This document shows positions 51,103 through 59,482 of a stretch of 64,000 bases of DNA, one piece after another; position 1 is the stretch's first letter, and the number at the start of each line of letters is the position of its first letter. The stretch is from contig NZ_CP070950.1 of the NCBI RefSeq assembly GCF_017084525.1, forward strand, positions 3,162,001-3,226,000. Direction: 5' to 3'. A program made the position numbers and the translations under genes. The notes below the pieces were generated by a model. That model saw only the letters and a list, made by a program, of their open reading frames with translations. It ran no database searches and was not told where the DNA came from. Source of the stretch: Conexibacter sp. SYSU D00693. GTDB lineage: Bacteria > Actinomycetota > Thermoleophilia > Solirubrobacterales > Solirubrobacteraceae.

Positions 51103-51459
51103 ATGTCGCGACGGGCCGCCCTCGTCACCATCGGGGGGTCGGCCGGGCTGTTCTCCGGCCTCTTCGGCGTCGGCGGCGGCACGGTCATCGTCCCGCTGCT
51201 CGTGCTGTGGATGGCCTACGAGGAGCGCGAGGCGACCGGCACGTCGCTCGCGGCGATCGTCGTCATGGCCGCCGCCGGCGCGGCGGTCCACGCCGCCTAC
51301 GGCAACCTCGACGTGGGCGACGCCGCCCTCGTCGGCGTCCCCGCGGTCGGCGGCGTCCTCGCCGGCACGTGGCTCCAGCAGCGCGTCCCCCGGCGTGGCA
51401 TCTCCCTGCTCTTCAGCCTCCTGCTGGCCGTCACCGCGGTCCGGCTGCTCGTCGGATGA
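51103..51459 (+). CDS. TSUP (TauE/SafE) transporter, first half-size subunit
   Basis: 118 residues with about four helices. The N-terminal SAGLFSGLFGVGGGTVIVPLL is the TSUP repeat signature. Full TauE/SafE proteins are about 250 residues and contain two such repeats; this gene encodes only one. The second repeat is the next gene, overlapping by four bases (ATGA). Coupled translation suggests a heterodimer restoring the usual eight-helix transporter. TSUP proteins move sulfite, sulfonates or other organic acids. It ends cleanly after RLLVG, with no sign of a frameshift. Confidence 0.82.
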   Translation: MSRRAALVTIGGSAGLFSGLFGVGGGTVIVPLLVLWMAYEEREATGTSLAAIVVMAAAGAAVHAAYGNLDVGDAALVGVPAVGGVLAGTWLQQRVPRRGISLLFSLLLAVTAVRLLVG

Positions 51460-51824
51460 CCCTCGTCCTCGTCGGCATCGCCGCCGGTCTGCTGAGCGGG
51501 ATGCTCGGCGTCGGCGGCGGCGTGCTGTTCGTCCCGGTGCTCGTCGTCGCGGCGGGCCACGGCCACGTCGAGGCCGAGGCGACGTCGCTGCTGGCGATCG
51601 TCCCGGTCGCCCTCGTCGGCGCCGCCAACCAGCGCCGCTACGGCAACCTGCGCCTGCGCGACGGCCTGCTGCTGGGCGCCACCGCGGTGCCCGGTGCCGT
51701 CGTGGGCGTCCTCGTCGTCAACGCGGTGCCCGAGCGCGCCGTCGAGGTCGCCTTCGCGCTGCTGCTGCTCTACGTCGCGTTCACCATGGCCCGCCGTGGC
51801 CTGCGCGAGGATCCCGGCCGATGA
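51456..51824 (+). CDS. TSUP (TauE/SafE) transporter, second half-size subunit
   Basis: 122 residues, again one repeat: IAAGLLSGMLGVGGGVLFVPVL. The two halves align to each other along their whole length (YGNLDVGDAALVGVPAVGGVLAG against YGNLRLRDGLLLGATAVPGAVVG). Both keep their own start. It overlaps the next (MBL hydrolase) gene by four bases, so three genes are translationally coupled. A genuine two-gene transporter is more likely than a sequencing error, because both frames end and begin at an ATGA. Confidence 0.82.
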   Translation: MTLVLVGIAAGLLSGMLGVGGGVLFVPVLVVAAGHGHVEAEATSLLAIVPVALVGAANQRRYGNLRLRDGLLLGATAVPGAVVGVLVVNAVPERAVEVAFALLLLYVAFTMARRGLREDPGR

Positions 51825-52603
51825 GCGCGCTCGAGCTCGAGGTCGTCGGCTGCGCGATGGCGACGCCCCTGGGCGCGCCGTGCTCGAGCTACCTCGTGCG
51901 CGGCGGCGGCACCACGGTGCTGCTGGACTGCGGGCCCGGTGCGCTGCCCGGGCTCTGGGAGCGCGGCGCGCTCGCCGAGCTCGACGCGATCGTCGTCTCG
52001 CACATGCACCAGGACCACGTCCTGGACCTCGTCCCGCTCTCCAACGCGATGACCCAGGAGGTGCTGGCGCCGCTGCGGGGCGCGCGGGGGCCGATCGCCC
52101 TGCACGTCCCCCGGGAGGGCGGTCCGGAGGTCCTCGAGGCGCTCGCCGCGGCGGTCGGCGAGCCCGGCCGGTTCGCCGCGGGCTTCGCCCTGCACACCTA
52201 CGCCCCGCCGGACCGGCTGCGCCTCGGCGAGCTCGAGCTGACCTTCGCCGCGACGGGCCACCGCGGGCCGTGCTTCGCCATCCGCGTCGGGCTCGGCGAC
52301 GTCGCGCTGGTCTACGGCGCCGACAGCCCGCCGAGCGCGGCGCTGGAGGAGCACTGCCGCGGCGCGGACCTCGTCGTCCTCGAGGCCTCGGCGCTCGACC
52401 CCTCGCCCGACGTCGAGCGCTTCGGCCACATGACCGCCGACCAGGCGGCCGGCGTCGCCGCCCGCGCCGGCGCCGGGCGGCTCGTCCTGACGCACCTGAG
52501 CCCGTGGCTCGACGGCGAGGACGCGCGCAAGCAGGAGCGGGCGCGGTCGCGGTTCCCCGGCCCGGTCGACCTGGCGCGCCCGGGGGCGGTCTTCCGGGCC
52601 TAG
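51821..52603 (+). CDS. MBL-fold metallo-hydrolase
   Basis: 260 residues. The metal motif VVSHMHQDHVLDL (HxHxDH) is intact. Later ligands are the His of AATGHRG and Asp of YGADSPP, and VLTHLSPW completes the set. The layout resembles RNase Z-like/YhfI-type MBL enzymes acting on small phosphodiesters or esters. It is third in the transcript with the split TSUP transporter (ATGA overlap), so it may process a compound moved by it. It is convergent with the LytTR regulator gene (four-base overlap). Confidence 0.85.
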   Translation: MSALELEVVGCAMATPLGAPCSSYLVRGGGTTVLLDCGPGALPGLWERGALAELDAIVVSHMHQDHVLDLVPLSNAMTQEVLAPLRGARGPIALHVPREGGPEVLEALAAAVGEPGRFAAGFALHTYAPPDRLRLGELELTFAATGHRGPCFAIRVGLGDVALVYGADSPPSAALEEHCRGADLVVLEASALDPSPDVERFGHMTADQAAGVAARAGAGRLVLTHLSPWLDGEDARKQERARSRFPGPVDLARPGAVFRA

Positions 52604-53403
52604 ACCTGCAGCCGGCGGCGCAGCGCGGCGACGTGGCGGCGGGCGACCGGCACCTCGGTGCCGTCGTCGAGCGCCAGCACGGCGGTGCCGTTGACCTCCC
52701 CGCGCAGCTCGACCGCCCGGCGCAGGTTGACCAGCCAGCCGCGGTGGACCCGCGCGAAGCCGGCGGGCTCCCACTCGGACTCGAGCGTCGTCAGCGGGAC
52801 GCGCAGCAGGTAGCGGCCGTCGTCGCAGGCGATGCGCGCGTAGTCGCCGTTGGCCTGGACGGTGGTGATGGCGTCGAGGCGCACGAGGCGCTTGGCGCCG
52901 CCGCGCGGGGCGTCGACGGCCACGACGTCGGGACCACCGGTGCCGCGTGCCGGCTCCTCGACGCCCGCGGGCGCCGGCGCGGCGGCCTCGGCGGGCGCCG
53001 CCTGGGGCCGGCGGGCACGCGCGTGGGCGTGCACCCGCTCGAGCGCGGTCTGCAGCCGGTCGCGCCCGACGGGCTTGACCAGGAAGTCCACCGCCTCGAC
53101 CTCGAAGGCCTCGACCGCCGCCGACGGGTGACCGGTGAGGAAGACGACGGCCGGCGGCTCGGTGAAGCGCCGCAGCAGGCGGGCCAGCGCCATGCCCTTG
53201 ATCTCGGGCATCTGGACGTCGAGGAAGAGCCCGTCGTAGCGGGCGCCGCTGAGCTTCACCAGCGCGTCGCGGGCGCCGGTGGCCGTCTCGACGCTGGCCA
53301 CGAGCGGTGATCGCTCGAGCTGGCGACGCACGTCGAGCAGCGCGCGCGGCTCGTCGTCGACGGCGAGGATGCGAAGGCTGCGCGCCGCGCCGTCCACGCT
53401 CAT
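52600..53403 (-). CDS. LytTR-family response regulator
   Basis: 267 residues. The receiver domain (RILAVDDEPRALL, phospho-acceptor Asp62 in GLFLDVQMPEIKG, VFLTGHPSAAVEAFEVEAVDFLVKPV) is followed by an Ala/Pro linker and a LytTR DNA-binding domain (ITTVQANGDYARIACDDGRYLL ... FARVHRGWLVNLRRAVELRG). LytTR proteins bind paired 9-bp repeats and often control wall or exported products. It is encoded after, and overlapping by four bases, a truncated LytS-like gene. Confidence 0.93.
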   Translation of the reverse strand: MSVDGAARSLRILAVDDEPRALLDVRRQLERSPLVASVETATGARDALVKLSGARYDGLFLDVQMPEIKGMALARLLRRFTEPPAVVFLTGHPSAAVEAFEVEAVDFLVKPVGRDRLQTALERVHAHARARRPQAAPAEAAAPAPAGVEEPARGTGGPDVVAVDAPRGGAKRLVRLDAITTVQANGDYARIACDDGRYLLRVPLTTLESEWEPAGFARVHRGWLVNLRRAVELRGEVNGTAVLALDDGTEVPVARRHVAALRRRLQV

Positions 53404-53891
53404 GCGCCCCCCAGGTCGATGGCGACGCGCTCGGGCTCCTGCCCGCCGGGCCAGTCGGACAGGTCGAGGCGCACGGTGCGCCCGTCGGCGGCCGGACGGA
53501 GCGCGACGCGCAGGGCGCCGGGACGCTCGCGCAGCCGCTGGCCGACCGCGTCCTGCACGCGCTCCTGCAGCACGAGCGGGGTGACGGGCGGGGCCCCGGC
53601 GGGCGCCACGGCGACGTCGACCTGCAGCCGGTCGGGGAAGCGCCCCTGCTCGAGGCGCAGGTACGAGCGCGTGAACGCCAGCTCCTCGTCCAGCGGGACG
53701 GGCTCGAGGTCGCGCCGCAGCCGGTAGGCCAGGAAGGCGCCGAGCTCGGCGAGGAGGTCGCGCGCGAGGTCCGGGTCCTCCTCCACGTAGCTCGCCGCGG
53801 CGGCCAGCACGTTGTTGAGGAAGTGGGCACCGGGCGCCGGAGGCGCGTCGCTCCCGCGCCTCGTCGCCTGGACCATCGGATCTCTGTCCAT
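53400..53891 (-). CDS. Truncated LytS-like histidine kinase fragment
   Basis: 163 residues from ATG 53891 (ATG 53900 adds three). It contains the His_kinase (LytS) dimerisation segment: GAHFLNNVLAAAASYV, LLAELGAFLAYRLRRDLEPVPLDEELAFTRSYLRLEQGRF. The expected ATPase N-box is degenerate (VTPLVLQERVQDAVGQRL) and no GxGxG box follows. There is no sensor or membrane domain. It probably cannot phosphorylate by itself; it may be a phosphotransfer or dimerisation partner for the LytTR regulator, to which it is translationally coupled. Confidence 0.72.
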   Translation of the reverse strand: MDRDPMVQATRRGSDAPPAPGAHFLNNVLAAAASYVEEDPDLARDLLAELGAFLAYRLRRDLEPVPLDEELAFTRSYLRLEQGRFPDRLQVDVAVAPAGAPPVTPLVLQERVQDAVGQRLRERPGALRVALRPAADGRTVRLDLSDWPGGQEPERVAIDLGGA

Positions 53892-53940
53892 GACCGCCAT
53901 CGCCCCGGTGGTGCACGCTCTCCCCAGCGTGAAGGGCGCG

Positions 53941-53946
53941 ATCCTA
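53941..53946 (-). promoter_or_regulatory. -10 box for the LytS-like/LytTR pair
   Basis: TAGGAT on the minus strand, about 50 bases before ATG 53891. This pair would have a real leader, unlike its neighbours. Confidence 0.4.
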
Positions 53947-53983
53947 CCGCTCTGGGACGCTGGACCGCCTGAAGTCGCTGGCG

Positions 53984-53989
53984 TACGCT
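53984..53989 (+). promoter_or_regulatory. -10 box for the hybrid kinase
   Basis: TACGCT, eight bases before ATG 53998. Divergent from the previous box, with about 40 bases between them. Confidence 0.4.
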
Positions 53990-53997
53990 GAGGCGCG

Positions 53998-56900
53998 ATG
54001 GACGACGGCCGCTCGCGCCTGCGCGTCGCCGGGGCGCCCGGCGCGGCCGACGTGCGGCTCGTCGACCTCGCCCACGAGCCGATGGCCGTGCTCGACCGCC
54101 GCGGCCTGCTGCGTCGCGTCAACCAGGCGGTCACCGAGGTCACGGGCTGGCCCCAGCACGAGCTCGTCGGGCGCCCGCTGGCCGACGCGCTGCACCCCGA
54201 CGACCGCGAGCGCGTCACCGTGGCGCTCGCCGCGCTGGTCGACGGCGGCCCCCCGCTCGAGGGCTTCGCGGTGCGCTCGCTGTCCCCCGCGGGCCAGGTG
54301 CGCTGGCTGGGCCTGCGCGCCCGCCACGACCGCCAGCTCGACCTCGTCGTGGCCACCGCCCGCGACCTCGGTGGGGAGGCCGAGCGCGCGGTCACCGGCC
54401 TCGCCCAGACCTTCGCCGCGTCGCCCGCGGGCTTCGCGCTGATCCTGCCCGACGGGCGCATCCACGACGTCAACCCGGCGCTGTGCCGCATGCTCGGCCG
54501 CACGCGCGACCAGCTCGTCGGCCGCGAGATCGCCGAGCTCGAGGTCGGCCGCGCGCGAGACGAGGTCGCCCGCGAGCGCCGCGCGATGCTCGAGGGCGCG
54601 CTGCCCGGCTACCGCGTCGACCGCCGCTTCCGCCACGCCGAGGGCCACGTCGTGGTCGGGCGCGTCGTCGGCACGCTGGTGCGCGACCCCGGTGGCGCGC
54701 CGCTGGCCTACGCCTGCGTCATCGAGGACGTCAGCCGCGCCCGGATGGCGCTCGACCGCCTCGCCGACAACGAGGCCAAGCTCGCCGAGGCCCAGCAGAT
54801 CGCCCGCCTGGGCTCGTGGGAGTGGGACGTCGTCGAGGACCGCGTCACCTGGTCCGACGAGCTGCACCGCATCTACGGCGTGCCGATGGGCAGCCCGCCC
54901 GACGCCTACGGGGACGCGCTGGACCGCGTCCACCCCGCCGACCGCAGCCGCGTCGCGCGCGAGGTCGGCTCCGCGATCGTCGACGGCGAGGGCTGGGCGA
55001 CGGACTACCGCGTCGTGCGGCCCGACGGCGAGGTCGTCCACGTCCACGCGCGCGGCGACGTCGTCCTGGGTCCCGACGGGACGCCGGTGCTCGTGCGCGG
55101 CACCTGCCAGGACGTCACGGAGCGCCGGCGGGTGGAGGACGCGCTGCGCTCGGCCGAGCAGCTCTTCCGCCGCGCCTTCGACGACGCGCCGATCGGCATG
55201 GCGCTGCTCGACGGCCGCCGGCGCTGGCTGCGGGTCAACCCGTCGGTCTCCCGCATGCTGGGCCGCGACGAGGAGGACCTGCGCGGGCACAAGCTCGACG
55301 AGCTCGTCCTGGCGGCCGACCGCGAGCTCGACGCCCAGCCGCTGCGCGAGCTGCTGGAGGGCCGGCGGCAGTCCTACGCGGTCGAGAAGCGCCTGCGCCA
55401 CGCCGACGGCTCGACGATCCACGTCGTCCAGCACGTCTCCCTGCTGCTGGGCGACGACGTCTCCTTCCTCTGCCAGCTCGTCGACGTGACCGAGAGCCGG
55501 CGCGCGGAGGCCGACCGCCGCGCCGGCGAGGTCCGCCTGCAGGCGATCGTCGACAACGCGCCCGCGGTCATCTTCGTCAAGGACCCGGCCCTGCGCTACG
55601 TCCTGGTCAACCGGCGGTGGGAGGCGCTCTACGGCGTGGGCTCCGACGAGGTCGTCGGCCGCACCGCCTCCGAGGTGCTGGACCCCGACGAGGCGGTCCG
55701 CGTCGAGCAGCTCGACCTCCAGGTCCTCGAGACGGCCCGCGACGTCGAGGTGCTGGCGCGCGTGCACACGGCGGCGGGCAGCCCGGTCGAGTTCCTGAGC
55801 CTGCAGTTCCCGATCTTCGACGACGACGGCCGGGTCTCCGGCGTGTGCGGCATCGCCACCGACGTCACGGAGCGCCGGCGCTCGACCACCGAGCGCGCGG
55901 AGCTCGAGCGCCGGCTCGCGCAGTCCCAGCGCCTCGAGACGGTCGGCCGCCTCGCCGGCGGGGTCGCGCACGACTTCAACAACCTGCTGTCGGTGATCAT
56001 CACCTGCGCGGGGTTCGCCCTGAAGGAGGCCGCGCCCGGCAGCCCGGTGCGCGAGGACGTCGAGGAGATCGAGCGTGCCGCACAGCGCGCCGCGCGCCTC
56101 GTGCGCCAGCTGCTCATCTTCTCCCGGCGCGAGGTCGTGCAGCCCGAGGTCGTCGACCTCGGCGACCTCGTCGAGGACCTCGACGGCCTGCTGCGCCGGT
56201 CGCTCACCGAGCGCGTGCAGCTCGTCGTCGTGCGCGAGGACGGCGTGCCGCCGGTGCTCGCCGACCCGGCCCGCATCGAGCAGGTCCTGCTCAACCTCGT
56301 GATCAACGCGCGCGACGCCCTGGCCGAGGAGGGCGGGACGATCCGCGTCGTCGTCACCCGGTCGCCGTCGGGCGGCGCGCGCGTGCAGGTCTGCGACGAC
56401 GGCCCGGGCATGGAGCCCGACGTCGCCGAGCGCGCCTTCGAGCCGTTCTTCACCACGAAGGCCAGCGGCGAGGGCACGGGCCTCGGCCTCGCGACCGTCC
56501 AGGGCATCGTGGCCGACTCGGGCGGGGCGGTCGACCTCGAGACCGCGCCGGGCGCGGGGACGACGATCACCGTCGACCTGCCGGGCACCGACGAGGCGGC
56601 GCGCGGCGTGGCGCCGGTCGGACCGGTCGCCACGCGCGCGCACGGCAGTGGGCGGATCCTGCTCGTGGAGGACCAGACGCCGGTGCGGGCCCAGGCGCGG
56701 CGGATCCTCGAGGCGGCGGGCTACGCGGTCGTCGAGGCGGCCGACGGCGACGAGGCGCTCGAGCGCATCGACGAGACGGTCGACCTCCTGCTCACCGACG
56801 TCGTCATGCCGGGCATGAGCGGCCAGGAGGTCGCCGACCGGGCGGTCGAGCTGCACCCGCGGCTGCGGGTCGTCTTCATGTCGGGCCACACCGAGGACGT

Positions 56901-57015
56901 CGTCGTCCGCGAGGGCGTGCGCGAGGGCGGCGTGGCGTTCGTGCAGAAGCCGTTCAACGAGGCGGCGCTGCTGCAGGCCGTCCTCGTGGCGCTCGCGCCG
57001 GAGGGGATCGCCTAG
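53998..57015 (+). CDS. Multi-PAS hybrid sensor histidine kinase with receiver domain
   Basis: 1005 residues, no membrane helix, so a cytosolic sensor. Five PAS-like units are visible at about 20-130, 135-250, 260-380, 385-500 and 510-640 (e.g. GWPQHELVGRPLADALHPDD, GSWEWDVVEDRVTWSDELHRIYG). The HisKA domain has His658 in GGVAHDFNNLL. The ATPase has LVINARDALAEEGG, DDGPGMEPD and GEGTGLGLATVQGI. A C-terminal receiver has Asp934 in LLLTDVVMPGMSG. The architecture is of the RodK/soluble hybrid type that phosphorelays to a partner. The ligand is unknown. It is divergent from the LytTR pair and convergent with the ACT gene (four-base overlap). Confidence 0.9.
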   Translation: MDDGRSRLRVAGAPGAADVRLVDLAHEPMAVLDRRGLLRRVNQAVTEVTGWPQHELVGRPLADALHPDDRERVTVALAALVDGGPPLEGFAVRSLSPAGQVRWLGLRARHDRQLDLVVATARDLGGEAERAVTGLAQTFAASPAGFALILPDGRIHDVNPALCRMLGRTRDQLVGREIAELEVGRARDEVARERRAMLEGALPGYRVDRRFRHAEGHVVVGRVVGTLVRDPGGAPLAYACVIEDVSRARMALDRLADNEAKLAEAQQIARLGSWEWDVVEDRVTWSDELHRIYGVPMGSPPDAYGDALDRVHPADRSRVAREVGSAIVDGEGWATDYRVVRPDGEVVHVHARGDVVLGPDGTPVLVRGTCQDVTERRRVEDALRSAEQLFRRAFDDAPIGMALLDGRRRWLRVNPSVSRMLGRDEEDLRGHKLDELVLAADRELDAQPLRELLEGRRQSYAVEKRLRHADGSTIHVVQHVSLLLGDDVSFLCQLVDVTESRRAEADRRAGEVRLQAIVDNAPAVIFVKDPALRYVLVNRRWEALYGVGSDEVVGRTASEVLDPDEAVRVEQLDLQVLETARDVEVLARVHTAAGSPVEFLSLQFPIFDDDGRVSGVCGIATDVTERRRSTTERAELERRLAQSQRLETVGRLAGGVAHDFNNLLSVIITCAGFALKEAAPGSPVREDVEEIERAAQRAARLVRQLLIFSRREVVQPEVVDLGDLVEDLDGLLRRSLTERVQLVVVREDGVPPVLADPARIEQVLLNLVINARDALAEEGGTIRVVVTRSPSGGARVQVCDDGPGMEPDVAERAFEPFFTTKASGEGTGLGLATVQGIVADSGGAVDLETAPGAGTTITVDLPGTDEAARGVAPVGPVATRAHGSGRILLVEDQTPVRAQARRILEAAGYAVVEAADGDEALERIDETVDLLLTDVVMPGMSGQEVADRAVELHPRLRVVFMSGHTEDVVVREGVREGGVAFVQKPFNEAALLQAVLVALAPEGIA

Positions 57016-57554
57016 GCGTCGTCCTCGACGCCGAGGCGCCGCACCACCACGTCGAGGTCCTGCTCGCGGGCCACGCGCTCGAGCGCCGCGGCGACGTCGT
57101 CGTCGCTCATCGACGGTGGCGTGGCGACCTCGAGCATCATCGCGTAGAGCGGGTCCTCGTCGCCGTCCTCGACGCGCCGGGTCGAGAGGTCGGTGATCGA
57201 GACGTCGCGGCGGGAGAGCTCGGTCGTGACGGCGTGGACGATGCCCGGGTGGTCGACGCCGTAGACGGTCAGCAGGTGGGTCGGGTCGGCCGGGTCCTCG
57301 GCGCCCTCGCCGACCTCGTGGACGGCGACGACGTCGAGCCCGAGGTCGTCGGCGATGCGCCCGAGGTCCTCCTGCAGGAGCGCGAGGTCGGCCTCCGGCG
57401 GCGGCTCGACGACGAGCAGCATGCTGAAGCGCCCGCCGAGGAGCCCCATCTGGGAGTCGGCGAGGTTCACGCGGTGGGCCACGAGCACGCCGGTCAGGGC
57501 GGCGACGATGCCGGGCCGGTCGCGACCGATGGCGGTGACGGCGAGCGGCCTCAC
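57012..57554 (-). CDS. Two-ACT-domain protein (GcvR-like)
   Basis: 180 residues made of two tandem ACT domains: VTAIGRDRPGIVAALTGVLVAHRVNLADSQM and LTVYGVDHPGIVHAVTTELSRRDVSITDLSTR. The arrangement is that of GcvR-type regulators that sense amino acids, known in enterobacteria to modulate glycine-cleavage gene control. The partner here is unknown. GTG 57554 is the start; TAGCCT lies seven bases upstream and coincides with the YhaM-like stop codon. It follows that gene by ten bases on the same strand. Confidence 0.83.
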   Translation of the reverse strand: MRPLAVTAIGRDRPGIVAALTGVLVAHRVNLADSQMGLLGGRFSMLLVVEPPPEADLALLQEDLGRIADDLGLDVVAVHEVGEGAEDPADPTHLLTVYGVDHPGIVHAVTTELSRRDVSITDLSTRRVEDGDEDPLYAMMLEVATPPSMSDDDVAAALERVAREQDLDVVVRRLGVEDDA

Positions 57555-57561
57555 CGTCCTC

Positions 57562-57567
57562 AGGCTA
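57562..57567 (-). promoter_or_regulatory. -10 box for the ACT gene
   Basis: TAGCCT on the minus strand, seven bases before GTG 57554. The TAG is also the upstream gene's stop codon. Confidence 0.35.
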
Positions 57568-58464
57568 CCCGCCCCCGTCGAGGCCGAGCCCGTGGTCGAT
57601 CGCGCCCTTGACGGCGGCGTCGACGGCGTTGAGGCGGAAGAGGGCGAGCGCCTCGACGCTGGCGAACCGGGAACCGGCCCCCGCCCGTCCCGCGGCGTCG
57701 GGCCCGTGGTGGGTCAGGACGCAGTGCTCCAGGGCGAGCCGGCGCTCGGCGCTGAGCCCGGCGACGCGGGGCGCGCGCTCGGCGAGCATCCGCAGGCCGA
57801 GCTCGACGTGGCCGAGCAGCCGTCCCTCGTCGCTGAGGCCGATCTCGGCGCCGTAGGTGAACTCGCGGGTGCGTCCCAGGTCGTGGACGAGCGCGGCGGT
57901 GAGCAGGAGGTCGCGGTCGAGTCCCTGGTGCAGCTGCGTGACCTCCACCACGAGCGTCCCGACGGCGACAGTGTGCTCGAGCAGGCCGCCGAGGTAGGCG
58001 TGGTGGCCGTTGCGGGTGCACGGCGCGCGGCGCATCGCCGCGCGCACGTCGCCGTCGTCGAGCAGGAGCGCGAGCAGCCCGCGCAGCCCGGGGTCGTGCA
58101 CCTCGCGGGCGAGGTGCTCGAGGAAGCCGTCGAGCTCGTCGAGGTCGCGGTAGGCGACCGGCAGGAAGGCGGCGGGGTCGGCCTCGCGCGGGTCGGCGCG
58201 GACGATGGTGCGCACCTGCACCTGGAGCTGGTCGCCGAAGCGCTCGACCAGGCCGGTCACGCGGACGAGGTCGCCCCGGTCGAAGCCGGCGGCCAGGGCG
58301 TCGGCGTCGCGGAACGCGCGGCCCGGGATCGCGCCGGTGCGGTCGCGCAGCTCCAGGGCGAGGTAGGGCGCGCCGCTGCGCGCCGTCAGCCGGTCCTTGC
58401 GGGTGCAGGCCAGGACGGCGGCGAGCTCGTCGCCGGCGCGCAGGGTGGCGACCGTCTGGGGCAT
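57565..58464 (-). CDS. YhaM-like 3'-5' exoribonuclease (OB fold plus HD domain)
   Basis: 299 residues. The N-terminal OB fold (YLALELRDRTGAIPGRAFRD, GDLVRVTGLVERFGDQLQVQV) binds nucleic acid. The HD domain has NGHHAYLGGLLEHTVAV, AALVHDLGRTREF and EHCVLTHHG, the metal-binding set of YhaM. The family degrades RNA and single-stranded DNA from the 3' end. ATG 58464 is preceded by TAGGGT nine bases away. Full length for the family. Confidence 0.88.
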   Translation of the reverse strand: MPQTVATLRAGDELAAVLACTRKDRLTARSGAPYLALELRDRTGAIPGRAFRDADALAAGFDRGDLVRVTGLVERFGDQLQVQVRTIVRADPREADPAAFLPVAYRDLDELDGFLEHLAREVHDPGLRGLLALLLDDGDVRAAMRRAPCTRNGHHAYLGGLLEHTVAVGTLVVEVTQLHQGLDRDLLLTAALVHDLGRTREFTYGAEIGLSDEGRLLGHVELGLRMLAERAPRVAGLSAERRLALEHCVLTHHGPDAAGRAGAGSRFASVEALALFRLNAVDAAVKGAIDHGLGLDGGG

Positions 58465-58473
58465 CGGCCACGG

Positions 58474-58479
58474 ACCCTA
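58474..58479 (-). promoter_or_regulatory. -10 box for the YhaM-like gene
   Basis: TAGGGT on the minus strand, nine bases before ATG 58464. Confidence 0.4.
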
Positions 58480-58529
58480 GGGCCGGCCACGGCGGTCCGG
58501 CGCCCTGGAGGGGGCGAGGCGACCGGGAG

Positions 58530-58535
58530 TACCCT
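58530..58535 (+). promoter_or_regulatory. -10 box for the PAC2 gene
   Basis: TACCCT, eight bases before ATG 58544. Confidence 0.4.
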
Positions 58536-58543
58536 CGCGGTGC

Positions 58544-59440
58544 ATGAACCCGCTGATCTGGGAGAGCCGGCCGGACGGCCTGCGGGCACCCGCGCTCGTG
58601 TGCGCGTTCACCGGCTGGAACGACGCGGGCGATGCGGCCTCTGCCGCGCTGCGCTTCGTCGGCGCGTCCCTCGGCGCGACCCGCTTCGCCCAGATCGACC
58701 CCGAGGAGTTCTTCGACTTCCAGGCCTGCCGGCCGAAGATCTCGATCGTCGACGCGCAGACGCGCGAGATCGAGTGGCCGTCGATCGAGGTGTACGAGGG
58801 CCGCGCGCCGTTCGCGCAGCGCGACCTCGTCCTGCTGCAGGGGCCCGAGCCCAGCCACCGGTGGCGCACGTTCTCGCGCCTGGTGGTCGACCTCGCCGAG
58901 GCGCTCGGCGTCCAGACCGTCGTGACGCTCGGCGCGCTCCTGGCCGACGTGCCGCACACCCGGCCGGTCGGCATCTCGGGCATCGTCGGCCAGGGCGGGG
59001 AGACCTCGCGGATCGGCGTCTCGCCGACGTCCTACGAGGGGCCGACGGGGATCGTCGGCGTGCTGCACGCGGCGTGCCAGGAGGCGGGGATGCCGTCGAC
59101 GTCGCTGTGGGCGAGCGTCCCGCACTACGTGGCCGCGGCGCCCAACCCGAAGGCCGCGCTCGCGCTCGTGCGCAAGCTCGAGTCGGTCGTCGGCATCACC
59201 GTCGACGCCGCCGAGCTCGAGTCCGCCACGGCCGACTACGAGCGTCAGGTGTCGCTCGCGGTCCAGGCGGACCCCGACGTCCAGGCGTTCGTCGAGCGCC
59301 TCGAGCAGGCCGCCCAGGAGGAGGAGGCCGACCTGGACCCGTCGGCGCTGCCCTCCGGCGACGTGCTGGCCCGCGAGTTCCAGCGCTTCCTGCGCCAGCG
59401 CGGGCCCGGCGACGGGCCCGACGTGGCCGGCGGGCGCTAG
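58544..59440 (+). CDS. PAC2-family protein
   Basis: 298 residues. Signatures are ALVCAFTGWNDAGDAASAALRFV, the central FEDFQ-like EEFFDFQACRPKI, VTLGALLADVPHTRPVGISG and the EGPTGIVGVLHAACQEAG segment. Homologues are predicted proteasome-assembly-chaperone-like proteins common in actinobacteria with proteasomes. The C-terminal 50 residues are acidic (AAQEEEADLDPSALPSGD). Its exact role in bacteria is not established. Confidence 0.9.
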   Translation: MNPLIWESRPDGLRAPALVCAFTGWNDAGDAASAALRFVGASLGATRFAQIDPEEFFDFQACRPKISIVDAQTREIEWPSIEVYEGRAPFAQRDLVLLQGPEPSHRWRTFSRLVVDLAEALGVQTVVTLGALLADVPHTRPVGISGIVGQGGETSRIGVSPTSYEGPTGIVGVLHAACQEAGMPSTSLWASVPHYVAAAPNPKAALALVRKLESVVGITVDAAELESATADYERQVSLAVQADPDVQAFVERLEQAAQEEEADLDPSALPSGDVLAREFQRFLRQRGPGDGPDVAGGR

Positions 59441-59482
59441 GCGAGGGTGTCGCCGGCGGTCCGCCGGGGAACCGGGACCACG

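Noticed and set aside
51103-51824. Frameshifted single TSUP gene
   Set aside because: Both halves have complete repeats and meet at a clean ATGA like other coupled pairs in this window; a sequencing error remains possible but is less likely.
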